From: Ornithodoros turicata
Lineage: Eukaryota; Arthropoda; Arachnida; Ixodida; Argasidae
Direction of reading: 5' to 3'
Assembly (NCBI RefSeq): GCF_037126465.1
Contig: NC_088201.1
Span: forward strand, 82,674,273-82,738,272
Length of the DNA stretch: 64,000 bases
Part shown: positions 50,813-61,829 of the stretch, piece by piece
Layout: each line of letters begins with the position of its first letter
How positions within the stretch are numbered: the stretch's first letter is position 1
Notes under the pieces: model-generated
What the model was told of the DNA's origin: nothing
What the model saw: the letters and a program-made list of their open reading frames with translations, nothing else
The model's database searches: none
Translations under genes and position numbers: made by a program

Positions 50813-53022
50813 TATATTACTACAGCATTCCAAAACATCGCTTTAGCTTACAGATTGCTCAGCCGCTTACATGAAAGCTTACTATCCCACGCACTTATTA
50901 CTTATTTTTTTCCTTTTCGAGGGAGCCGTGGTTCGCCTATACTTCCACTTCGTCTACGAACCTTCGCAAATTACAGGCCTGTTTTGCGAACTCAGCAAAA
51001 ATCCGGAGGAGACCTTCGGAGGAGAGACACTGAAGAAATTACATTTCGCACTCCCGGTGCATTAAGGTAATGACATAGGCCTGTAGTCATGGCAGGAATA
51101 AAAGTGTCCAGGAAAGGCATAGAAACTATGCACAATAAAAGAACATTGCGCAACTTCACTAGAAGCAGCGAGGCTCCCCTGCACGGATGGCGCAAAGACG
51201 GTGTTGTCTCGGCCCGTCTGTTACCCGAGGGTCGACAAGGGTGATCTTTGCCATTAGTATCGCTTTCAAAATGGAAGAGCCTACGGAGCTACGAGGCGAA
51301 CGCGCTGCTTACTAATTTCATACTCCCCAAATGAACGATTTAAGAGAACAACGACCAAGCTTAGAACTTCATGAAAGAAACTAACTATGTGACAAGTGAT
51401 TGTAGAATGAGCAGAGGTCAGCATTTCGGCCCGAAGGAACTCACGATCATCTGATAAGGCGAGCGTGAGGCTGAAGCCGACCTACGCTCACGCTCAGGCT
51501 GATATGGCGCGTGATCGCTGTGTACCATGAGCGCGATACTGGATCGCACTCATCCTCGCGCCACTGTTTATCGCAATCAGAACGTCGAACGAATGAGTTG
51601 ATCGTGCATGCAGCGATCACCACGAGGGTGATTGCATGAGTTCGATCACGATGTCAGGCAAAGGCCGTTCGTATGATATCTAGGCATTATCGCACTCACG
51701 CGATCACCATGTAGTTGCGCCGTTGGCACATAACACCTTGCACACAGCAAAGGCAGGGAGGGCGTGAATTTCCTCTTGCGATTGTGCTTTCGCGCCAAAA
51801 ATAGGCAAATCAAAGATCGCAATCGCAGTAAAAAGCTGTTCGAACCCGGATGTGGGTCCTTTGGGCACTGATTGTGCAGGCAACAGGTGTTCCGCCACTG
51901 CTGCAGCGAAGAATCGTGTCTGATCGTTTTGACGAGCTCCACACCATTGGTGACTTGGCTGTCCCCAATTGGCTGCAGGGCCACTTCAAATATCTCGGCA
52001 ACTCTAGTGACGGCGAGAAAACATTTATGATGTGTCTTCACTGCAACACGCGAAAGATCGGAAAGAGAAGAGCAGCGGGAAATTTCGATCACGGTCAGAG
52101 CACGCTGTGGATCTTTCCACAGCCCTCGGCATCCACGCTGTCCTTGATACGGCGTTCCTGGTGCCTGAAGTTCGGCAGACGTCTGAACCTGACGAGTATC
52201 TTGCGGAGGACTAGGACGAGCAAGATGTCTGTACCTTTTGGAATTTGGAAACACAACACCAGTCGATATCATAAGCTGGGTCGTCTAGCGGAGGCATACC
52301 GGCCACTGCCGGTGGCGTCGAACGCCTTTGTTCTGTGGCCGGTGCAGTACAAAGGGCGCGACAATGCCTCACTTCTCCCGACAAGGCCTCACTTCTCCCG
52401 ACTACAGCGGAAAAAGTCACCCTCGTGGCGGAAAGCGTGAAGGGGTTAAAAGGGCAGGAAGCCGGAGAAATTCCACGACGCAGCCATTAAAAGCTCACAA
52501 CCCTACACGTATTTCTCAATGTCAATGTGAGGATGTTTCTTCCTTCATGTATTTCCGCGCGCTGAATAAATAATTGGTATTAGAAGCACAATGTAGGCTA
52601 CACCGATTATGACTGATTTCCTAACTGGCGTGGTCATTGACCCTCTCGTCACCAGTATGTCTATATGCCAAAGCAAAGTGCGGCAAGCACAAAACGACAC
52701 ACACCATCACATGCCGACATTGCAAAATTCTAGCATCGTGACACCAGACATTTGGTCACCCGTCAACATGTTCACAACGACACAGTAATCGGCGAAGACG
52801 AGATGCGAAAAATTAGAGACGTCGAAGCATGATAGCAACAGTTGAGAAAGCATCCAAAGACGAGCGTTATGCAAATATCGCCTCTTATATTTGAACTTTA
52901 TGGGCAGGGGGAAAAAGCTCGAGACGCACCTGTGCAGCACGGGCGTGGATTGTTCTGCTCTTCGTTAGCCCTAAGGTAACCTAGCTATCTTAAACCCGAA
53001 ATAACTCCTCACTTTCAGGCCG

Positions 53023-54334
53023 ATGGCCAGTAATGGTGATGGTGGCCTCGGTTGTCGTTGCGGTCTTCCCGGAACGCACGACGCGGTTCCCCGAGGCCGT
53101 AGTCGCTCCCCGGTACGGAGAAAGCAGTCGAACTCCGCCCCTTGCGAACGGACACTTCTGTCGCTTCAACAGCCTTCTCTGGTAGAGGACCGAACACCAG
53201 GCACAGAAGTGTATGACGTAAGTCAGACCCGTGATCCAATGAATGGTGATGAATCACTGGACCAAGCTATGGGGGACCCTTTCACGCTGGGGACGTACAA
53301 GAAGAATAGGCCTCAATGCATCCCTGTATTGTTTAAACCAGTTGAATCTGGAAAGTCGTTTTGGAAGGTCAATCCCAACATGGTAGCGAAGACTATTCGC
53401 TCTGCGTCCCAGGAATCAATTCTCCGTCATCGTGTCAACGCTGATGGCTCCATGTGCATCTTCGTCCAGACGGAAGGGGCAGTGTCTAATCTCATGACCC
53501 TTAGTGAAGTGGCCTCATACATTAATAACATGGGGAAAATATATGACGTCCCACTTCGTATTTGGGTGAGGATGGTGTCATAGCCGCTCGGCGTCAAGTG
53601 CGGCATGTCTCTCATGAAGATGGGTCGGACCAGTACATCCCCCTTCGAAATGTCATATTGACCTTCAAGTCCAACAGGAGGATACCTGAGGAAGTTAAGT
53701 TTGGTTTTTCAACGCATAAGGTGCATGAGTACGTGGAAGGTCCAGTGCAATGCTACCACTGCCCTGGTTCGGTCATCTTGCTCGAAGCTGTCGATGGCCA
53801 CTACGGTGCAAGTTTTGCTCTCAGCCGCACACACTCAAGGAATGTACAGCGCGGCGCCAACCGAAATGTGCAAACTGCGAGGGACCGCATGCTGCTTCGC
53901 ATTCTTTATGTCCCAGGAAGAGGGCAGCTACAAGGCGATTTCAGGCTCGTGTTATGACCAACACCCCTTCCCCTGGGATCAGGAAGGCACGACGTAGTGC
54001 ACAAACGGACGGAGGTTCAACTTCAGGTCTCCAGGCGGCCAAGAGTGATGGTCGACCACAAAGTACTGCGAGGTCCCAACGGGCACCTCAGCAGGTCTCA
54101 AAACCACCAGTCAAAAGGAAGCCAAGGAAGACCGACCAGTCCCTGCCAGCAGCGCCTCGACGGCTGAAATGGCAATCCCCCCAGTCTTCGAATGACTTCT
54201 GTGTCATCATCCCCTTAGTTCTTGCTGCTGTGAAGGCCATTGTTGCTTGTTGCCCTGCGGCTGCACGGTTGCCTGAAGTCAAGGCTCTTCTAGAGATTGA
54301 CAGCCTTTTCCTCGGTCATGGAGCAAATCTATAG
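53023..54334 (+). pseudogene. LINE ORF1 (Gag-like, three zinc knuckles), frameshifted
   Basis: The ATG at 53023 opens 186 codons, then a stop at 53583; the reading continues in the second frame from about 53575 and the third from about 53750. The third-frame part has three CCHC-type knuckles: C-Y-H-C-x8-C, C-K-F-C-x4-H-x4-C and C-A-N-C-x4-H-x4-C, followed by a basic proline-rich tail. Such proteins bind the element's RNA. At least two frameshifts. Confidence 0.85.
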
Positions 54335-54352
54335 GAATGCTGTCTTCATGCA

Positions 54353-57300
54353 GTGGAAGCGCGCAGTCTGCGCAACAAGCTACCAGATCTTAAAGACTTT
54401 CTACTTCGGCATCGAATTCCCATGTTGGCTATTAGTGAAGGTTATGTTGCGAAGGACTTCAGACTCAGCGGTTATAGTTTGGTCACGCAAGAAGATACAG
54501 ATATCTCAAGGACGGTCCTGCTTGTTCGACGCGATTTCAATGCAGCCGCCCTTCCAACGCCGAAAGTGGCTGGTCTAGACTGTATCCGGTGTAAAATTCG
54601 CTTGGGTAAAACTGTCGTCACTGTGGTGAACTTATACATGCCGCCGTCAGCTAAGGTGTCCAAGACCGATCTGAAGGCTGTGCTGGGCAATTTAGAGTCT
54701 CCTTATCTAGTGGTCGGTGATATTAACGCTCACCACCCTGCATGGGGGAGCACCAAAACTGATCGTCGAGGGAAAATATGGATGGAGCTGATCGAGAGCA
54801 TGGTTCTCTGCATCCTGAATGATGGATCACACACGTTTTTGCGGAGGTCTTTCACTACGGGCGTTCTGGACGTCTCCTTCTGTTCAAGAGATATCTATAG
54901 GAAGCTACATTGGCACACGGACCTTGATGGCAGGGGAAGCGACCACGTGCCCATATGCATCACGTATGATGGATATTCAACAAGAGCGGGATGTAGAACG
55001 GCGAAATTAACAGACTGGCGTTCGTTTCGTACAGCATGTGGAGACAGAGCCCACCCTTTGCTTTCTGTGGATCAGCTAGAAAATGTCATTGCCGATGCCC
55101 TTGCCTCGTCCTCTAAAACAGTCAACGTGCGTTCTGGTCACTTAGGGTCTAACCCTCGTGTGGAGCAACTACGTGCTGTCCGAAGGCGCGCTGAACGTAA
55201 AGCTCGACGGATAGGAGATCTTTCTGATATACAGGAAGCAAGATGCGCGAGTAGGCTTGTACAGAAAGAACTCCGAAACCTTGACCGTCAACGGTGGCGG
55301 CACTTCCGTTGCTCCTTATCACCTTTTGAGAGCCTTGCTCGGATATGGACAGTCGCAAGAAGTTTAAAGGAGAACCCTCCAGTTCGGGACCCCCTTGGAG
55401 CTCTTGCGCTCTTAACGTCTACGTCTGAGAAAGAGGTGGCCAGGGAATTCTATCGTGTCATTACGAAGGGACCCAATGTAACCAGCACCGAGGAGTACCT
55501 AACCCATACAGCCCATGTGACATCTATTCTCGAGCATGCCAACCCATCAGCTGTCCCTGCCTTGGATATGGTCTTCTCCGTGGCAGATCTTTCATCAGCC
55601 ATTTCAGCCATGCAAGAAGTCGTCTTCAGGCCCGGACGCCATTACATACACGGTGATTCGAAACCTTGACCCTACTTCCCTTCAGGCCCTGCTGAACATC
55701 TGCAATCACTCGTGGAGGCATGGACAGGTTCCTAGGCAGTGGAAAGTCGGCCAAGTGGTACCGTTGCTAAAACCAGGAAAACACCCATCCCAATCGGCAT
55801 CATTTCGCCTGGTAACTTTGACCAGCTGCTTGGGGAAAGTTATGGAAAGAATGGTCTTGCGGTGAATTGAGTGGTGGCTCGAAAGCCGTGCCTTCTTCCC
55901 TCAAGAGCAAGCTGGGTTTCGACGGCACCGCAGTTCGATAGATTCTGTCCTCGACTTGGTCACGTCGGTAGAAGAGGCACGACGAGGCCGGAAGATCTCG
56001 GCGGCGGTATTTCTTGATGTTGAGAGCATACGACACCGTTAGTCATCCATCAATTTTACATGCTTTAAACAGCGCTGCGCTCTCACGTACAACGTTGCTT
56101 TGGATAGCTGATTTCCTCAGTCAACGAGGTATTTTCGTCCGGACAAGACAAGGCGACACAGAACAATTCCCCATCTCTCAGGGGGTACCACAAGGAAGCG
56201 TCCTAAGTCCGCTCCTCTTTAATGCCGTTATGGCGGGCATTGGAACCTGCATTCAGCGGAAAGCCAACTTGTCCCTGTATGCCGATAACATCTGTATTTG
56301 GACTACAGGCACTTCCCGTCCAGCACTCCGTCAGCGTCTTCAGCGCACGTTAGATGCCAGATAGTCGCCTCTATTTACTCCAGGCAGGAATGGAGATATC
56401 CGTAGAGAAAAGCGCAGTTCTAGCCTTCACGCGCAAAGACATGCTTAGATATCGCCTGTATATTGGTGGAAGCCCACTGGAGCAGGTGACACATCACAAG
56501 TTCCTCGGCGTGACTCTATCATGGAATTTGTCGTGGAAGCGCCACATAGACGTCATTGAAAAGAAAGTCCAACGCTGGGTCAACGTGATTCGTCACTTCG
56601 CAGGTATGAGATGGGGCGAGACGAGAAGGATCTCCTCATGCTGCGCAATGCCCTGGTTCGTGGCTCAGTGATGTACAGCCTTCCCGTCCTGCACGGACTT
56701 CCTCAGATACTGATCCAAACGATTCGAGCCCTCCTCGCGCGCAGTCTTCGGGTATGTCTCGGGGTCCCGCGAGGCGCTGAAACCCGTCTAGTAGTGGCTG
56801 AGGCCAGGGACACCCCCATTGAGGTTCTCCGTACTGGGGAAACTGCACGGCACTATCTGCGTCTCCGTGCCCATCATAACCATCACTCTCTGATTCGCAA
56901 GCTTCACGCTAGACGGAACGCGACGATTCATGCTGTTGTGACGTCATTCAGACCTCATATCCTCAAATTCATAGTCGACCCGACGGCACCCAAAATGCCT
57001 CCATGGACGTTGCCATCGCCGCCCGTCACTGTCTCCATCCCAGGCCTCAAGAACAACAGAAAGAGCTATCCCGATTTTATTCTTAGGTAACTTACCCTTG
57101 ACTTCATCGAGGCTCAATACCACAACAGTACCGCTGTATACACGGATGGATCGTCGACCAGGGACACTTCATCTTCTGCCTTTGCCATTCCATCAGAGTC
57201 TGCTACACGTGGGTGTCGTCTATCTCACCGTACCTCATCGACCTCCGCTGAACTTTATGCTATCTTGTTATTCTTGACATATGCGGAAGACTGCACTGGG

Positions 57301-57986
57301 TAATTTACACCGACTCCAAAGCAGCTCTCCTGTGCATTAAAAACATGGGCGTCCGCGGTTCCCATTCCTCAGTGGTGACAGACATTCTGTGCGCCCTGAA
57401 GTCCCTACAAGATCGCTCCCACTACGTTGCCTTTCAGTGGGTTCCAGGGCATTGCGGAATAACTGGGAACCACGAGGCCGACGCTGCCGCTGCACACCAA
57501 CAACGGCCATCTATGCCCATTATACTCTCGAGAGGAGACAGAAGATCCCTCCTCAGGCATTTGTCTGATTCCTGGTCTACCCTACAGTGGCAACACGACA
57601 TTCCAACTAGGTTCTCTTTGGGAAGTGTAGACACAACGCTGTCATACCGGCTGCCTGCAAAGCTTCCTCGTCCTCTGAAGTCGCTCATCCACAGGCTACG
57701 TCTGAATGTGGCCTTCACTCCGTCATATCGATACCAGCTAGGCTGTGAGGCTAGCCCTATGTGCAACGAGTGGGGTGTACTTGCCAACGTTGAGCACACA
57801 CTCCTCCGCTGCCGGACCTATATCAACGAGAGGCGTACACTGCAGTCACAGCTTGCCACCCTTGGCTGCCGCCCCTTCAACTTGTCGACCATCCTCGGCG
57901 CTTGGGACACCGCGGCCGACTCCAGGGCGGCCCTACGTCATGTGGTTGACTTCTTTGAGGCGACAGGCCTAAAGGACTCATTATGA
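54353..57986 (+). pseudogene. LINE ORF2: endonuclease, reverse transcriptase, RNase H, broken
   Basis: 54353-55669 has the APE-type endonuclease with V-V-G-D-I-N-A-H-H and G-S-D-H-V-P-I. After a frameshift near 55615, RT blocks appear at 55536-55865 (S-G-P-D, K-P-G-K) and 56014-56364, with Q-G-V-P-Q-G-S-V-L-S-P and Y-A-D-N. The second aspartate of the usual Y-x-D-D is asparagine, so catalysis would fail. RNase H follows near 57130-57560 with Y-T-D-G-S and P-G-H-C-G-I-T-G-N-H-E-A-D, then a cysteine-histidine motif. Several stops and shifts; not functional. Confidence 0.9.
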
Positions 57987-58199
57987 CCCCAGCAGCGCCC
58001 TCGGACATTCCCACCATCACGATCACGTTCAGCATCGCCACCGCCACTTCGATCATTCCCGTCATCTCTCATCGTCATTACTCATCATTGTCACCCCTCA
58101 TATTAGACCCCTAGCTATGGGGTAGCGTTCCACTCTTAGAGTGGAAAACCTCCCCACTTCATCATCACAATATATATGTTGTTGTTGTTATGGGCAGGG

Positions 58200-60150
58200 A
58201 CATGTTGAGGGCAGACAGCAGTGAACCAGAGCATCAACGATAATATAGAAGTAATCAGAATGGGACTGAACACATGGCGTTGCGAACGCGCCCAGAAAGT
58301 GCGCGGTTTCCTATACTTTGCGCTTTTGCAGAACAACATATCGCTGTGATGAGCGCGATCACGCAATAATCGCGCTCAGGGCAAACAGCCTGATCGCAAT
58401 CACAATGTAATTCCTATGAGTGCCTGCAGAGGCGCGGCATCGTTATCGCAATACAGGAATCGCGAAATACAGATTACTGCCGTGAGCGCGATCACCACAG
58501 GTTTCCCTGATGTTATTTCAACGCACCGTGATCATCGCAAGGGCACTTCAATGACATGCAATGATGTGCAATCACAGCCACACTCATCCCTTTGGTGATC
58601 GTGATGGCGGTTATTGTGGGTTATCGCGATCATGCGTGATTTCGCCGACGTCTGACTGAATGAGACACCTTTGATCGCAGAGCAATCTGCATATTATATT
58701 TCCATTGGTATTTTATTATCCGTTTCGTGAAACACCCTAACCGACTTACCTACGGTGAGACGATCTATGTGCGGAGGCCATCGAAACCTCCAGCGGTCGC
58801 ACTTATCGAATACGACAGCATTTTTACAGCTTATTGCCATATCCTGTTGTACGGCGAGCAGTGTTGTACACTGCGGCGCGACTAGTAGCGCCGCCACAAT
58901 ATTAGCTACTTTTTTTCAGTAGCGCAGTAGTGATCGCGGTACATCTTAGATTGGTAATGGAAAAAGCATTTCCGCTACAAATTTGGGTAGAGGCGGACTG
59001 TTTCTCTGCTACCGCTACTTTTCACAATAGTCAGTTTTATTGCATCGTACGCAAAGGCGATAGCGTACTATGTACTAAAACTATCTAATATGGAGGACGT
59101 GGAACACAGAGAAAAAAAAAAGTGAGATAACGGCGAAGCAGAATATTTCTTGTTATTCGTTTCAGTTACTTGTTAATCAGGCAAATTGAGGTGACGATCT
59201 CCGTCAATTTCACTAGCTTTCATAGGCAAAGCATAATCGTATAGTTAGGAATATAATTTGTGTTTCAGGGCATTTTTAAACCTTTTTTAGCTCACATTTG
59301 CGAAACAGGTATGTATAACATATTGCATAATATGGGCTACGAAGCTAGTTTCCGCCATACAGTCAGTTCCAAAACCAGTGTGAGCGTATTGATTGCACAT
59401 TTCAAACTGTGTTTTGCAACTTCACTGTTCGGAGCAGACAAACAAAGTGTGGTGTCTTTTGCAACAAGAATTCGAAAATATATCGGAAACGCTGCGATAT
59501 ATCGCTGTAGTTATTGCACTCCAAACGTGCGGCCAAATTTGCTTTAATGTGTTTGTGCCAGAGGTGAAGCATTTCTTGCGAAATAGAATTACCTTAGCTT
59601 TCACAAGTTGCCGAACGCGATCTTTTTTTTTTCTCACGTTAAGTATATTACACAATACTATGTGAGCCACACAAAATAAAGAAATAATAATTATTCGGGA
59701 GTCTGTGTATGCCAACACGCTTATTAATCCGCTTCGAACACTTGCTTGGTGGGGGTACACAGGCGATTGAGTTTAAAACAATTGATTGTTCCATGCGTCC
59801 TCAATTGTTCTGCGTGTGTGATTAAAGCAACGGCGTCGCACACCATTGCGCAAGTGGTCTTAGCACATACGTTTGAGCCTGCACGTACTGCTGTTTTCCT
59901 TCCTGACATCCGGATTCTGAATTTACATCTTGTTCCTCAGGGTAGCTCATCATTTAACTTTTCACTTTCCCTTTATTTCAAGTATTGATGGTATTACAGA
60001 TCATTGGTTATATACAGACAGAGGTCCCATAGTTAGAACAAGTTCCGGGGCCTCGTGTCAGAAGAAGGATAGAAGAAGGAAGAAGGATAGTAGTCATATG
60101 AATCGTACGGCTGAGAAATACGCTAGTATCACAATATGTTTAGGTTACAG
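58200..60150. other. Unassigned sequence
   Basis: 58870-59050 repeats gtagc and gctac words around T and A runs. The rest shows no recognisable gene, ends or duplications. Frames near 59260-59760 are open on both strands but not like any family I know. Confidence 0.4.
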
Positions 60151-60151
60151 T

Positions 60152-60660
60152 TCAGTGAAAACGAATTGGTACGAAGCATTCTTCAATGAATGAAATGAAG
60201 ATATATGTCTGATGCCTGATACTGATGAGTAATGAGCAAATTTGAACATCCCATAGGTTGGATCTGCATGTGGGAATGGCTAGAAGATTTTGCGATGTGG
60301 TTCGTGTGTGCATACCAGTTGTTTTATATTTAAGCACGATCTGTGGTATCGTAAGCTGGTTGTGTAGTATTTTGTGGGTTAACAGCATTGCACGGATGTA
60401 TGTAAGTTTCGCTATGTGGATTATGTTGTATGGGATATAGGTATGCATGGGATTATGATGAATAGATGTATTTGACACTTTCTGTGTGTTCATGTGGAGG
60501 ATAGTGCGAATGGCAGTATTTTGAGCCACTTCAAGTGAATGTAGCAATATTTCGTAAGTAATTCCATATATAGCTGCACAGCAGGCTAGACGAGGCTGGA
60601 TAAATGCATTATATATGGTTAGCAGTGTCGTTAGGTGAGTGTCTTTAGGCAGGTTCAGGG
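60152..60660 (-). pseudogene. LINE reverse transcriptase C-terminal fragment
   Basis: On the minus strand, the frame 60547-60152 begins L-E-V-A-Q-N-T-A-I-R-T-I-L, the phrase that starts the C-terminal segment of Jockey/CR1-type LINE proteins; upstream to 60660 another frame gives P-R-L-A-C-C-A-A-I-Y-G. No catalytic motifs remain. Confidence 0.65.
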
Positions 60661-61175
60661 TAACACATTAGCAGAAACATGTCGCCCCGGAAGACACACG
60701 CTTATAACACTGTGACATCGATCAGTTTGATATAATGGTCATTGAATGGTCCTTCATATTTAAAAAAAAAGAAACTTGTCTCGAATATGTACACGATTAA
60801 GCAGTAAATAATGTCATGTTGGCGACATGGCATGTGATACCATCACCGAACAAGAGCATGTCATGTTGTACAACACTTAACGTATTTTTTTATTTCTTTC
60901 AGAAGCACATAAATTGTGGATGGCAGTTCCTTGCACTCGTTCCTGTGGAGCAACCTTTTCAGAATGCACACCAGTAGTTTGCTGACAGAATCAATCCGTA
61001 TATGAGTAGCGTGGTATAACGACCAGGAGGCTGCTTTTCTTGGTATTGAAACAAGCACATTGCATGAAAAAAAATACAAAATAAAGACATTTTTACCAGA
61101 CACACCAGCACGTCCGTATTTCCAAACTCTGAACTTACAAAAAAAGTTTTCGTTAAACAAAACAGCAAAGAAGAA

Positions 61176-61196
61176 ACACACACACACACACACACA
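61176..61196. repeat. (CA)n microsatellite
   Basis: About ten CA units. Confidence 0.9.
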
Positions 61197-61574
61197 AAGA
61201 AACGGTATCTTTCTCGTAGCAGGTGCGCTTTTCTGAAACAGCAGTATACTTGGTTGTCACACATTTCGCTCGCCACAATTGCCCTCTGATGCCGTTTGCC
61301 TTGTATGCATTACAAGCACCGTCAGACACACCATACTGGCACATTCACCTCCGGGACACATTGGGACATGTACGACACATTCATCGCAAGCATGACTAGC
61401 ACGCCGAACCATATTCTTTAACGAAATGGGAAGGCTTTTGAACGCAATGAGACACCTTTGGGCGAAGTGAGATTTTGAACGTAATGAGACATTTGGGGAT
61501 TAAATGATTATTGGGCGTAATGAGACTTTTGATGGTAATGAGACTTTCACCGAAATGAGATGCTACCATTTTTA

Positions 61575-61822
61575 TGTGGTAGGCCGAGAGTGGGAGGTGA
61601 CACGGGTTCGAATCCTGTCACCGGCTGTGCTGTCTGAGGTTTTCCCTGGGTTTTCAGAAGACTTTGCAGACGAATGTCGGCACAGTTCCCCCTGAAGTCG
61701 GCCCAGGACGCATACTAACCTCCCTGTCCCCCACTCCTTCCTGCTGTCCTCTCTCCATCTGTCCACGCCTGTACGCCGCTCATAGCCACAGTTGCTTCGC
61801 GGTGCTAACACGAAATTAAAAA
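61575..61822 (+). mobile_element. tRNA-headed SINE (second family), plus-strand copy
   Basis: GGTTCGAATCC near 61611-61621, then a body matching the inverse of 16384-16665 (ctgaggttttccctgggtttt, aatgtcggcacagttcccc, tcctgctgtcctctctccatctgt, ccacagttgcttcgcggtgc). It contains aagtcggcccagga, the same word that makes up the arrays at 12 and 24 kb. The tail is A-rich. Confidence 0.85.
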
Positions 61823-61829
61823 CATTATA

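Larger units (their letters stand above)
52910..58188 (+). mobile_element. Full-length I-group LINE with 11-bp target duplication
   Basis: tatgggcaggg precedes the element (52899-52909) and follows its gttgttgtt tail (58189-58199). Length is 5.28 kb, with ORF1 then ORF2 having endonuclease, reverse transcriptase and RNase H in order, as in the I group of non-LTR retrotransposons. Both ORFs are broken by frameshifts. It was full length on insertion, which is uncommon for LINEs. Confidence 0.9.
51433..58680. repeat. GATCGC-motif-bounded region hosting a LINE
   Basis: 51440-51720 and 58330-58660 are each dense in gatcgc, gcgatcac and gagcgcgat words, and the LINE (52910-58188) lies between. By analogy with the GTCTA and GGATATCC elements these are probably the two ends of one DNA transposon, but I could not define exact terminal repeats or a target duplication. 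A plus-strand frame at 51850-52440 includes W-L-Q-G-H-F-K-Y-L and M-M-C-L-H-C, a faint BED-like zinc-finger pattern; weak. Confidence 0.5.

Noticed and set aside
51850..52440. BED-zinc-finger transposase gene
   Set aside because: Only a faint cysteine/aromatic pattern is visible and no catalytic domain follows; kept only as a remark under the GATCGC region.
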